From Ruminococcus sp. UBA3280 (lineage in GTDB: Bacteria > Bacillota > Clostridia > Oscillospirales > Ruminococcaceae), in NCBI GenBank assembly GCA_002362175.1, contig DETU01000015.1:1-13346 (forward strand): a stretch of 13,346 nucleotides of DNA, read 5' to 3'. A program made the translations under genes and the position numbers. Below are positions 7,530 through 13,346 of the stretch, piece after piece; positions within the stretch are counted from its first letter, which is position 1; each line of letters opens with the position of its first letter. The notes below the pieces were generated by a model. It was not told where the DNA came from. It made no database searches and saw only the letters and a program-made list of their open reading frames with translations.

Positions 7530-7558
7530 TTGACAAAGTGAAATAATAGTGATAAATT
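7530..7558 (+). promoter_or_regulatory. Sigma-A-type promoter of the hrcA heat-shock operon
   Basis: A perfect -35, TTGACA, lies at 7530-7535 and a -10-like TAAATT at 7553-7558, with an optimal 17-base spacer. The predicted start of transcription is near 7565, inside the CIRCE element, so repressor bound to CIRCE would block initiation directly. A strong housekeeping-type promoter held down by HrcA is the standard arrangement for class I heat-shock genes. Confidence 0.8.
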
Positions 7559-7562
7559 ATAT

Positions 7563-7589
7563 TTAGCACTCAAAGAGTTAGAGTGCTAA
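7563..7589. promoter_or_regulatory. CIRCE operator (HrcA binding site)
   Basis: TTAGCACTC at 7563-7571 and GAGTGCTAA at 7581-7589 are perfect inverted arms separated by nine bases. This matches the CIRCE consensus exactly in both arms and spacer length. It lies at the predicted transcription start and 24 bases before hrcA, whose product is its known binding partner, so the operon should be autoregulated and derepressed when HrcA is inactivated by heat. Confidence 0.98.
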
Positions 7590-7612
7590 ATAAGCGAAAG
7601 GTTGTGTAAACC

Positions 7613-8659
7613 GTGAACAGCAGAAAGCTGAAAATACTCGCTGCTGTGGTTGACGAATACATCAGAACAGGTGAACCCGTCGGCTCAAAAGCAATCTCTA
7701 AGCTTGATAATATAAATGTTTCCGCCGCAACTATCAGAAACGATATGGCGGCACTTGAACAGCTCGGCTATCTTGAACAGCCCCACACCTCCGCAGGAAG
7801 AATCCCTACTTTCTCGGGCTACAGGCTTTACATTGACGAACTTATGAATCCGTCAGCCTTGTCCGACGAGGAAAAATGCCGTCTTGACAGAATGCTTGGC
7901 GGTAAGGATACTCCGGAAGAACTTCTGATACAGAATGCCGCTGCAGCTCTTACCGAAATTACACAGTGTGCGGCAGTAGTTACAAATTCTGTACCGAGAT
8001 TCTCGGTAATCTCAAAAGTTGAGGTTATCCCGACAGGTAAACGACTTTATGTAATTCTGCTGATAACTTCAAACGGAAGCATAAAAAACAAGGCTTGCAG
8101 GCTTGAATTTGACCTCAACCATGAACAGCTTGAATTTTTTACACATTATATAGAAGAAAACCTCAGCGGTGTTTCCGTGGACGAACTTTCAGAAGAAATG
8201 TTTGACAAAATGGTTGCGGCAGTAAGTGCATATATGGTGTCGCTTTCTCCGCTTGTAATGGGACTATGTGAACTTTCGGAAGATTTACGTCAGCAGGAAC
8301 TTACAGTCAGCGGAAGTGAAAAACTTCTTTCATGCGACGAACTCGACAAAATGGAAGTTGTGAAGTTTATTGAACATAAAAACGGACTTTCTGATTTGCT
8401 GGAAGAAACTTTCAGCGGTATTCAGGTGAAGTTCAGTTCTGAAACAAGCAACTTTGCTATAGGAAATTCAAGTCTTATTGTTTCAAAATATCGCAAGTGC
8501 AACAAAGAAGCCGGTTCACTCGGAATTATAGGTCCTATGAGAGTTGACTACAAGAAAATAATCCCCTACATTGAATACCTGACACAGAAAATTTCATATC
8601 TGATGTCCGGAGATGATGAAGATATTATAATAACAGACACAACTGCCGACATAGATTAG
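7613..8659 (+). CDS. hrcA: Heat-inducible transcription repressor HrcA
   Basis: HrcA binds CIRCE as a dimer and represses class I heat-shock operons. Its active fold depends on the GroEL chaperonin, so folding stress releases repression. At 348 residues the length is normal. The N-terminal winged helix (about 1-75) has the conserved R-K-L-K-I-L, D-E-Y-I-R-T-G-E-P-V-G-S and A-A-T-I-R-N-D-M stretches, and the wing segment P-H-T-S-A-G-R-I-P-T-F-S-G-Y-R at 57-71. The remainder is the GAF-like dimerisation domain ending in an S-L-G-I-I-G-P-M-R motif and an acidic tail. The start is GTG: no closer ATG fits, the GAAAGG ribosome site lies at 7596-7601, and the protein begins exactly where the family does. 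It is the first gene of the operon and is separated from grpE by 24 bases. Confidence 0.97.
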   Translation: MNSRKLKILAAVVDEYIRTGEPVGSKAISKLDNINVSAATIRNDMAALEQLGYLEQPHTSAGRIPTFSGYRLYIDELMNPSALSDEEKCRLDRMLGGKDTPEELLIQNAAAALTEITQCAAVVTNSVPRFSVISKVEVIPTGKRLYVILLITSNGSIKNKACRLEFDLNHEQLEFFTHYIEENLSGVSVDELSEEMFDKMVAAVSAYMVSLSPLVMGLCELSEDLRQQELTVSGSEKLLSCDELDKMEVVKFIEHKNGLSDLLEETFSGIQVKFSSETSNFAIGNSSLIVSKYRKCNKEAGSLGIIGPMRVDYKKIIPYIEYLTQKISYLMSGDDEDIIITDTTADID

Positions 8660-8683
8660 CAGTTACAGAAAGGAGCATCAGCG

Positions 8684-9241
8684 ATGGACGAAAACAAGAA
8701 TATCACAGAACCCGTTGAAGAATCCGCTGAAAATGTCAGTGAAGAATCTTTGAAGGAAACCACAGACGAAGATGACGCTGTAAGTGAATACAATGACACC
8801 GCTACAGAGTACGCGGTTCTTGAGGACGCTCTCAACGAGGCAAACAACAAATATATAAGACTTTTTGCAGAATATGACAACTACCGCAAACGTACTGCAA
8901 AGGAAAAGACGGAAACTTATAACAACGCTTCTGCAAAATGTATTGAAAATCTTCTCCCCGTTATCGACAGCTTTGAACGTTCAATTGAAGTTGAATGTGC
9001 CGATGAAAATTTCAAAAACGGCATGGCTATGATTTTCAATCAGCTTAAAGATTTTCTCAATAAAATGAATGTAACGGAAGTTGAAGCACTCGGTGCTGAA
9101 TTTGACCCCAACGTTCACAACGCTATAAGCCAGCAGGACGGTACGGACTACGCTTCAAACCATATATGTACCGTTTTCCAGAAAGGCTATAAAATCGGTG
9201 ACAAGCTTATAAGACCCGCTATGGTTGCGGTTGCAATATAA
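8684..9241 (+). CDS. grpE: Nucleotide exchange factor GrpE
   Basis: GrpE is a cytoplasmic dimer that releases ADP from DnaK and so drives substrate turnover. The 185-residue protein has an acidic, Glu/Asp/Thr-rich disordered head (1-42). A long helix follows at about 43-85, with the conserved L-F-A-E-Y-D-N-Y-R-K-R-T stretch at 60-71. Four-helix-bundle residues lie at about 86-130 (L-L-P-V-I-D-S-F-E-R-S). The C-terminal beta domain carries the family signature (F-D-P-N-V-H-N-A-I, then Q-K-G-Y-K-I-G-D-K-L-I-R-P-A-M-V-A-V). GAAAGGAG at 8668-8675 sits eight bases before the ATG. Its place between hrcA and dnaK is the canonical Gram-positive order. The 51 bases to dnaK contain a TATAAT that might support extra transcription of dnaK. 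Confidence 0.97.
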   Translation: MDENKNITEPVEESAENVSEESLKETTDEDDAVSEYNDTATEYAVLEDALNEANNKYIRLFAEYDNYRKRTAKEKTETYNNASAKCIENLLPVIDSFERSIEVECADENFKNGMAMIFNQLKDFLNKMNVTEVEALGAEFDPNVHNAISQQDGTDYASNHICTVFQKGYKIGDKLIRPAMVAVAI

Positions 9242-9292
9242 TAAAAAGTTCACAAACTTATAAAGATTATAATTTCTTAGGAGGAATTTATT

Positions 9293-11146
9293 ATGGGAAA
9301 AATTATCGGTATTGACTTAGGTACAACAAACTCTTGTGTAGCTGTTATGGAAGGCGGTAACGCAGTAGTTATCCCGAACAGCGAAGGTGCAAGAACAACA
9401 CCATCAGTCGTTGCTTTCACAAACAATGGTGAAAGACTTGTCGGTCAGGTTGCCAAGAGACAGGCAATAACAAACCACGACAAAACAGTTTCTTCTATCA
9501 AGAGACATATGGGTTCTGATTACAAGGTTGAAATCGACGGCAAGAAATATACTCCTCAGGAAATTTCCGCTATGGTTCTTCAGAAACTCAAAGCTGACGC
9601 TGAAGCTTATCTCGGTGAATCAGTAACAGAAGCTGTTATCACAGTTCCCGCTTACTTCACAGACTCACAGAGACAGGCTACAAAGGACGCAGGACAGATT
9701 GCAGGCCTTACTGTAAAGCGTATCATAAATGAACCTACAGCCGCTGCTCTCTCCTATGGCATCGACAAGGAAGAAGAACAGACTGTTATGGTTTATGACC
9801 TCGGCGGTGGTACATTCGACGTTTCAATTATCGAAATGGGTGAAGATGTTCAGCAGGTTCTTGCTACAGCGGGTAACAACCACCTCGGCGGTGACGATTT
9901 TGACCAGAGAATTATAAACTGGATGGTTGAAGAATTTAAGAAGGCTGAAGGCGTTGACCTCTCAACCGACAAGATGGCTGCTCAGAGACTTAAAGACGCT
10001 GCTGAAAAATCTAAGATTGAACTTTCTTCAACAACAACTTCAAATATAAATATCCCGTTCATCACTGTAGACGCTACAGGTACTCCGAAACACCTTGACC
10101 TTACTCTTACACAGGCTAAGTTCAACGAACTCACAGCTGACCTCGTTGAAGCTACAATGGGACCTGTAAAGCAGGCTCTCAGCGACAGCGGTTTAAGTGC
10201 GTCAGAACTCAATAAGGTTCTTATGGTTGGTGGTTCTTCAAGAATCCCTGCTGTTCAGGAAGCAGTAAAGAAGCTTATCGGCAAAGAACCGTTCAAGGGC
10301 ATTAACCCTGACGAATGTGTTGCTCTCGGTGCTGCATATCAGGGCGGTGTACTCGGCGGTGACGTTAAGAACGGTCTCCTCCTTCTTGATGTTACTCCTC
10401 TTTCACTCGGTATCGAAACAGCCGGCGGTGTATGCACAAGAATGATTGAAAGAAATACAACAATCCCTACAAAAAAATCTCAGGTGTTCTCAACATATGC
10501 AGACAATCAGCCCGCCGTTGATATAAACGTACTTCAGGGTGAACGTGAGTTTGCTAAGGACAACAAACAGCTCGGTACTTTCCGTCTTGACGGTATCGCT
10601 CCCGCTCCGAGAGGAATCCCACAGATTGAAGTTACTTTCGATATCGACCAGAATGGTATTGTCCACGTTTCCGCCAAGGATTTGGGAACAGGCAAGGAAC
10701 AGAATATCTCAATTACAGCTTCAACAAATATGTCCAAGGACGATATAGACAAGGCTGTAAAGGAAGCTGAACAGTATGCGGCAGAGGACAAAAAGCGTCG
10801 TGAAGAAGTTGATACAAAGAACGAAGCTGAAAACCTCGTATTCCAGTGTGAAAAGGCTCTTGCCGATTTCGGTGACAAGGTTTCCGCTGACGAAAAAGCA
10901 AACATCGAAAGCAAGTGTGCATCACTCAAGTCCGCTATCGAAGCTAACAACGCAAGTGAAATAAAGACACTCAAAGAAGAACTTCAGAAAGCTTTCTATG
11001 ACCTTTCTGCAAAGGTTTATCAGCAGGCTAATCCGAACGGTGCAGAGGGAATTGACCCGTCACAGTTCACACAGGAGGCTTCTGAACAGCAGAACAATTC
11101 TTCAGATGATGACGGTGTTGTTGACGCTGATTTCACAGAGGTTTAA
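9293..11146 (+). CDS. dnaK: Chaperone protein DnaK (Hsp70)
   Basis: DnaK is the ATP-dependent Hsp70 that binds exposed hydrophobic segments of unfolded proteins, working with DnaJ and GrpE. At 617 residues the length is usual for Gram-positive DnaK. The ATPase domain carries the phosphate loops I-G-I-D-L-G-T-T-N-S (5-14) and Y-D-L-G-G-G-T-F-D-V-S (168-178), and the adenosine motif V-L-M-V-G-G-S-S-R-I-P (309-319). The segment after residue 70 lacks the roughly 24-residue insertion of Gram-negative DnaK, which supports a Firmicutes origin. The interdomain linker L-L-L-L-D-V-T-P-L-S-L-G lies at 362-373, followed by the peptide-binding domain, then the helical lid, and a disordered acidic tail ending D-A-D-F-T-E-V. 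A consensus AGGAGG at 9279-9284 sits eight bases before the ATG, in line with high expression. Confidence 0.99.
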   Translation: MGKIIGIDLGTTNSCVAVMEGGNAVVIPNSEGARTTPSVVAFTNNGERLVGQVAKRQAITNHDKTVSSIKRHMGSDYKVEIDGKKYTPQEISAMVLQKLKADAEAYLGESVTEAVITVPAYFTDSQRQATKDAGQIAGLTVKRIINEPTAAALSYGIDKEEEQTVMVYDLGGGTFDVSIIEMGEDVQQVLATAGNNHLGGDDFDQRIINWMVEEFKKAEGVDLSTDKMAAQRLKDAAEKSKIELSSTTTSNINIPFITVDATGTPKHLDLTLTQAKFNELTADLVEATMGPVKQALSDSGLSASELNKVLMVGGSSRIPAVQEAVKKLIGKEPFKGINPDECVALGAAYQGGVLGGDVKNGLLLLDVTPLSLGIETAGGVCTRMIERNTTIPTKKSQVFSTYADNQPAVDINVLQGEREFAKDNKQLGTFRLDGIAPAPRGIPQIEVTFDIDQNGIVHVSAKDLGTGKEQNISITASTNMSKDDIDKAVKEAEQYAAEDKKRREEVDTKNEAENLVFQCEKALADFGDKVSADEKANIESKCASLKSAIEANNASEIKTLKEELQKAFYDLSAKVYQQANPNGAEGIDPSQFTQEASEQQNNSSDDDGVVDADFTEV

Positions 11147-11166
11147 TAAAAAAATACAAATCTTAT

Positions 11167-11196
11167 CGCAGGGCGGAAATTTCTTTCGCCCTTGCG
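11167..11196 (+). other. Hairpin in the dnaK-dnaJ intergenic region
   Basis: CGCA-GGGCG at 11167-11175 pairs with CGCCC-(T)-TGCG at 11187-11196, with one bulged T. The inner AAA (11177-11179) and TTT (11184-11186) can extend the stem across a bulged G, leaving a TTTC loop. It is followed by GTGTTTATATGG, which is not a proper U tract. It could be a partial attenuator, or a processing or stability element that lowers dnaJ message relative to dnaK. The stem is GC-rich compared with surrounding intergenic DNA. Confidence 0.55.
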
Positions 11197-11242
11197 GTGT
11201 TTATATGGAATATTATGGATAACTTCAGAATGGAGAAGTATT

Positions 11243-12400
11243 ATGGCTGAAAAAAGAGATTATTATGAAGTTCTCGGTATACAGAAAGGTGCTACAGAGG
11301 ACGAAATAAAAAAGGCTTTCAGAAAGAAAGCAAGAGAAAATCACCCCGACTTACACCCCGACGACCCGTCATATGTTGAAAAATTTCAGGAGATAAACGA
11401 AGCTAATGAAGTACTTTCAGACCCCGAAAAAAGAAAACGTTATGACCAGTTCGGTCATGCAGGAGTTGACCCGAGTTACAGTGGCGGAGGCGGAATGGAC
11501 GGCTTCAGCGGTATGGGCGGTTTTGGCGACCTTGGTGATATATTTGACAATATATTCGGCGGTTTCGGTGGATTCGGCGGTGGAAGCACACGCTCAAATG
11601 CCAATGCCCCACGTCGTGGCTCGGATATTCAGGAATCTGTACTTATTAACTTCATGGACGCCTGCAACGGTATAAAAAAGGAAATTAAAATAAACCGCAT
11701 GAGTGTATGTGATTCCTGTAAGGGTTCAGGCTCGGACGGTGCTTCAAGTTCGGAAATATGTCCCGACTGTCAGGGACGTGGTTCTGTAAAGACTACCCAG
11801 CGTACACCTTTCGGAGCTATTTCCTCCACAAAACAATGTCCGCACTGTGCAGGCAAAGGAAAAATCATAAAAAATCCATGTCAGAAATGTCACGGTGTAG
11901 GCAGACTCAGGGTACAGAAAACAGTTTCCGTTGATATTCCTGCCGGAATCGCTGACGGACAGCCTATGCGTCTCAGCGGTCAGGGCGACTGCGGTGTGAA
12001 CGGAGGACCTTCGGGCGACCTGCTTATAACTGTATCTGTAAAGTCTCACCCTATTTTCAGACGTGAGGGATTTGACATTCACTGCGATATTCCCGTTACC
12101 TATATGGAAGCTGTTCTTGGTGCAGAAATAACCGTACCTACCATTGACGGAGACGTAAAGTACAACATCAGCGAGGGTACTCAGACAGGCACTGTTTTCC
12201 GTCTGAAAAACAAAGGTGTAAAAAAGCTTCACCGTACCGACCGTGGAAACCAATATGTAAAAATTTATGTTGAAGTTCCGAAAAACCTCACCAAAAAGCA
12301 GAAAGACCTGCTTAAAGAATTTGAAGCTTCTCTCTCGGAAAAGAATTATGCAAAGCGTCAGAGTTTCTTTGAAAAACTCAAGAAAAAATTTGACCTGTAA
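11243..12400 (+). CDS. dnaJ: Chaperone protein DnaJ (type I Hsp40)
   Basis: DnaJ delivers unfolded substrates to DnaK and stimulates its ATPase. The ATG at 11243 gives 385 residues, starting with the family's usual D-Y-Y-E-V-L-G. It has GGAGA at 11232-11236 six bases upstream; an upstream TTG at 11192 would add 17 unrelated residues across the intergenic hairpin. The J domain (about 5-72) has the catalytic H-P-D at 34-36. A Gly/Phe-rich linker spans about 80-115. The zinc-binding region has all four C-x-x-C-x-G-x-G repeats, with cysteine pairs at 156/159, 173/176, 199/202 and 213/216. The C-terminal substrate-binding domains follow (D-I-P-A-G-I-A-D-G-Q, R-R-E-G-F-D-I-H). It is the last gene of the operon and is followed by a terminator within a few bases. 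Confidence 0.98.
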   Translation: MAEKRDYYEVLGIQKGATEDEIKKAFRKKARENHPDLHPDDPSYVEKFQEINEANEVLSDPEKRKRYDQFGHAGVDPSYSGGGGMDGFSGMGGFGDLGDIFDNIFGGFGGFGGGSTRSNANAPRRGSDIQESVLINFMDACNGIKKEIKINRMSVCDSCKGSGSDGASSSEICPDCQGRGSVKTTQRTPFGAISSTKQCPHCAGKGKIIKNPCQKCHGVGRLRVQKTVSVDIPAGIADGQPMRLSGQGDCGVNGGPSGDLLITVSVKSHPIFRREGFDIHCDIPVTYMEAVLGAEITVPTIDGDVKYNISEGTQTGTVFRLKNKGVKKLHRTDRGNQYVKIYVEVPKNLTKKQKDLLKEFEASLSEKNYAKRQSFFEKLKKKFDL

Positions 12401-12403
12401 TAA

Positions 12404-12431
12404 AAAAGGACGGCTTTTAAACCGTCCTTTT
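12404..12431. terminator. Bidirectional intrinsic terminator between convergent genes
   Basis: A perfect ten-base-pair stem, AAAAGGACGG at 12404-12413 with CCGTCCTTTT at 12422-12431, encloses an eight-base loop. The plus strand ends in four T then CATTT. The minus strand ends in six T, counting 12402-12407. It fills the 42-base gap between the stop of dnaJ and the stop of the minus-strand lipoprotein gene, so it can end both transcripts. Confidence 0.9.
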
Positions 12432-12442
12432 CATTTATCAGC

Positions 12443-13300
12443 TTAATAAACAAGCTTTTTCATTTCCATTTCTTCACCGTCAAAATCATGCAGAACAGCT
12501 ACATCGCCGTTGATTTCATACTGGGAGACAATATCTTTATCTATTCCGATTGTTTCAAGTCCTGTCATTTTAATAGTACCGTCATTTGCAGAATATTTGA
12601 ACATATCCCTATAACCCGAATAAAGACTTTCACCGCTTACAATAACGAAAACTTCTGTTGATTCATCAACGGAGGTCATAAGACTGTCATAAATCACTCC
12701 ACTTGTCATTGTATATATACCATCAAAGCCGTCGGCACTTCCGCTTTCCTTTGTCATTGTAAAAGCGTCCTGTCCGTTTACGGTTACAGCAAGAACTGTT
12801 CCGTCATAACTGATACAATCAGATTCAAACGTCTCACTATCCATAAATAATTTGCCGTCAGACGTAAAATGTGTCAGTTCAGTCATATCCATAAATATAT
12901 CGGCATTGCCGTCCTCGTTAAAATTAAAGCCCATAACAACGTCATCATCTTCCGAAAGCCACATACCAATAATATTTTCATCAGAAACACCTTCAGAAAT
13001 GTCAACTTCTGTGCTTTCACCGTCTGTTTCTGAATCTTCGTCAACGGATTCAGTAGTTTCTTCTTCCACTTCGGTTGTATCTTCTTCGGTTACTGCTTCG
13101 GTTGTAGTTTCAACTTCCGTTGTATCTTCTTCAGTTTCTTCTTCTGTTTCGGGTTCAGTTGTTTTATCTTCTTCTGCCGACTCGGAAACAGATACGTCTT
13201 TCTTTGATTCTGAACTTTCTTCTTTTTCGTCTTTTCCGCATGATACAAAAGTACCTGTCACCATTGCACACGCCATTAAAACAGAAATTAATTTTTTCAT
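12443..13300 (-). CDS. Small lipoprotein with Thr/Glu-rich stalk and unrecognised C-terminal domain
   Basis: This 285-residue protein is predicted to be exported and lipid-anchored. The start is basic, followed by a hydrophobic core and a lipobox-like F-V-S-C with Cys21. Residues about 25-105 are almost wholly Glu, Asp, Thr, Ser and Val, including a 15-residue unit (T-E-E-D-T-T-E-V-E) repeated twice. This reads as a flexible, negatively charged spacer across the cell wall. Residues about 108-285 alternate strands and turns (I-I-G-M-W-L-S-E-D, then F-N-F-N-E-D-G-N-A-D), reminiscent of small lipocalin-like domains in Clostridia lipoproteins, but I cannot assign a family. AAAGGAG (minus strand, 13309-13315) precedes the ATG. 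It is transcribed towards dnaJ and shares its terminator, and nothing links it functionally to the heat-shock genes. Confidence 0.8.
   Translation of the reverse strand: MKKLISVLMACAMVTGTFVSCGKDEKEESSESKKDVSVSESAEEDKTTEPETEEETEEDTTEVETTTEAVTEEDTTEVEEETTESVDEDSETDGESTEVDISEGVSDENIIGMWLSEDDDVVMGFNFNEDGNADIFMDMTELTHFTSDGKLFMDSETFESDCISYDGTVLAVTVNGQDAFTMTKESGSADGFDGIYTMTSGVIYDSLMTSVDESTEVFVIVSGESLYSGYRDMFKYSANDGTIKMTGLETIGIDKDIVSQYEINGDVAVLHDFDGEEMEMKKLVY
13068..13135. repeat. Two 23-base imperfect repeats coding for the acidic stalk
   Basis: Copies at 13068-13090 and 13113-13135 differ at two bases and start 45 bases apart, a 15-residue period in the protein stalk of the minus-strand lipoprotein gene. 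The spacing keeps the reading frame, so copy-number change would lengthen or shorten the stalk without breaking the gene. Confidence 0.6.
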
Positions 13301-13346
13301 AATATACTCTCCTTTAGTTTTTTATAGTCTTAAAATTCAATCTTGG
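13301..13346 (-). other. Leader of the minus-strand lipoprotein gene
   Basis: This short AT-rich stretch contains the AAAGGAG ribosome site (13309-13315, minus strand). A TATAAA lies just upstream on the same strand and could be a -10 box, but its -35 would lie at or beyond the window edge, so no promoter can be assigned. Confidence 0.4.

Noticed and set aside
7352..7573. 73-codon minus-strand frame across the intergenic region before hrcA
   Set aside because: Overlaps the hairpin, the promoter and half of CIRCE, lacks a ribosome site, and its product resembles nothing known.
10534..10974. 146-codon open frame on the minus strand inside dnaK
   Set aside because: Lies wholly antisense to strongly conserved dnaK coding sequence, its protein is Ser/Leu/Ala-rich without a recognisable domain, and no ribosome site was seen. 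Long antisense frames in dnaK are a known consequence of its codon usage.
11192..11242. Longer dnaJ start at an upstream TTG
   Set aside because: Would add 17 residues not found in DnaJ proteins and read through the intergenic hairpin, whereas the ATG at 11243 has a good ribosome site and the expected N-terminus.
11744..12253. 169-codon open frame on the minus strand inside dnaJ
   Set aside because: Antisense to the zinc-finger and C-terminal domains of an intact dnaJ. No family resemblance, no plausible promoter or ribosome site.

Overview
The window looks like chromosomal DNA from a low-GC, Gram-positive anaerobe of the class Clostridia, most like Ruminococcus and its relatives. The evidence is the hrcA-grpE-dnaK-dnaJ gene order, a perfect CIRCE operator, a DnaK lacking the insertion found in Gram-negative DnaK, AT-rich intergenic DNA, strong AGGAGG-type ribosome binding sites, and lipoproteins with acidic Thr/Glu linkers. 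The genus is an inference from style; no rRNA or marker comparison was possible.

Bases 1-162 are a non-coding leader with a candidate promoter overlapped by an inverted repeat. Bases 163-7357 hold five closely packed plus-strand genes that look like one operon. They are two MalF/MalG-type ABC permeases (overlapping by one base), a MacA/HlyD-type membrane fusion adaptor, a small membrane protein resembling only the extracytoplasmic core domain of MacB, and an 806-residue lipoprotein. The lipoprotein joins a propeller-like N-terminal half to a C-terminal sugar-type solute-binding domain. No ATPase is encoded here. The combination of importer parts (permeases, binding protein) with exporter-type parts (adaptor, MacB-like core) in one transcription unit is the most unusual feature of the window. 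A good internal promoter candidate precedes the binding-protein gene.

Bases 7358-7612 contain a strong hairpin, a sigma-A-type promoter and CIRCE. Bases 7613-12400 are the class I heat-shock operon: hrcA (repressor), grpE (nucleotide exchange factor), dnaK (Hsp70) and dnaJ (Hsp40). HrcA should bind CIRCE and repress its own operon. DnaJ, DnaK and GrpE then form the ATP-driven folding cycle. A hairpin lies between dnaK and dnaJ and may tune the relative amounts of the two messages.

A bidirectional terminator separates dnaJ from a convergent minus-strand gene (12443-13300). That gene encodes a small lipoprotein with a Thr/Glu/Asp-rich repetitive stalk and an unrecognised, probably beta-rich C-terminal domain. 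The last 46 bases are its leader, and its promoter is not resolved. I see no rRNA, tRNA, CRISPR array or mobile element.
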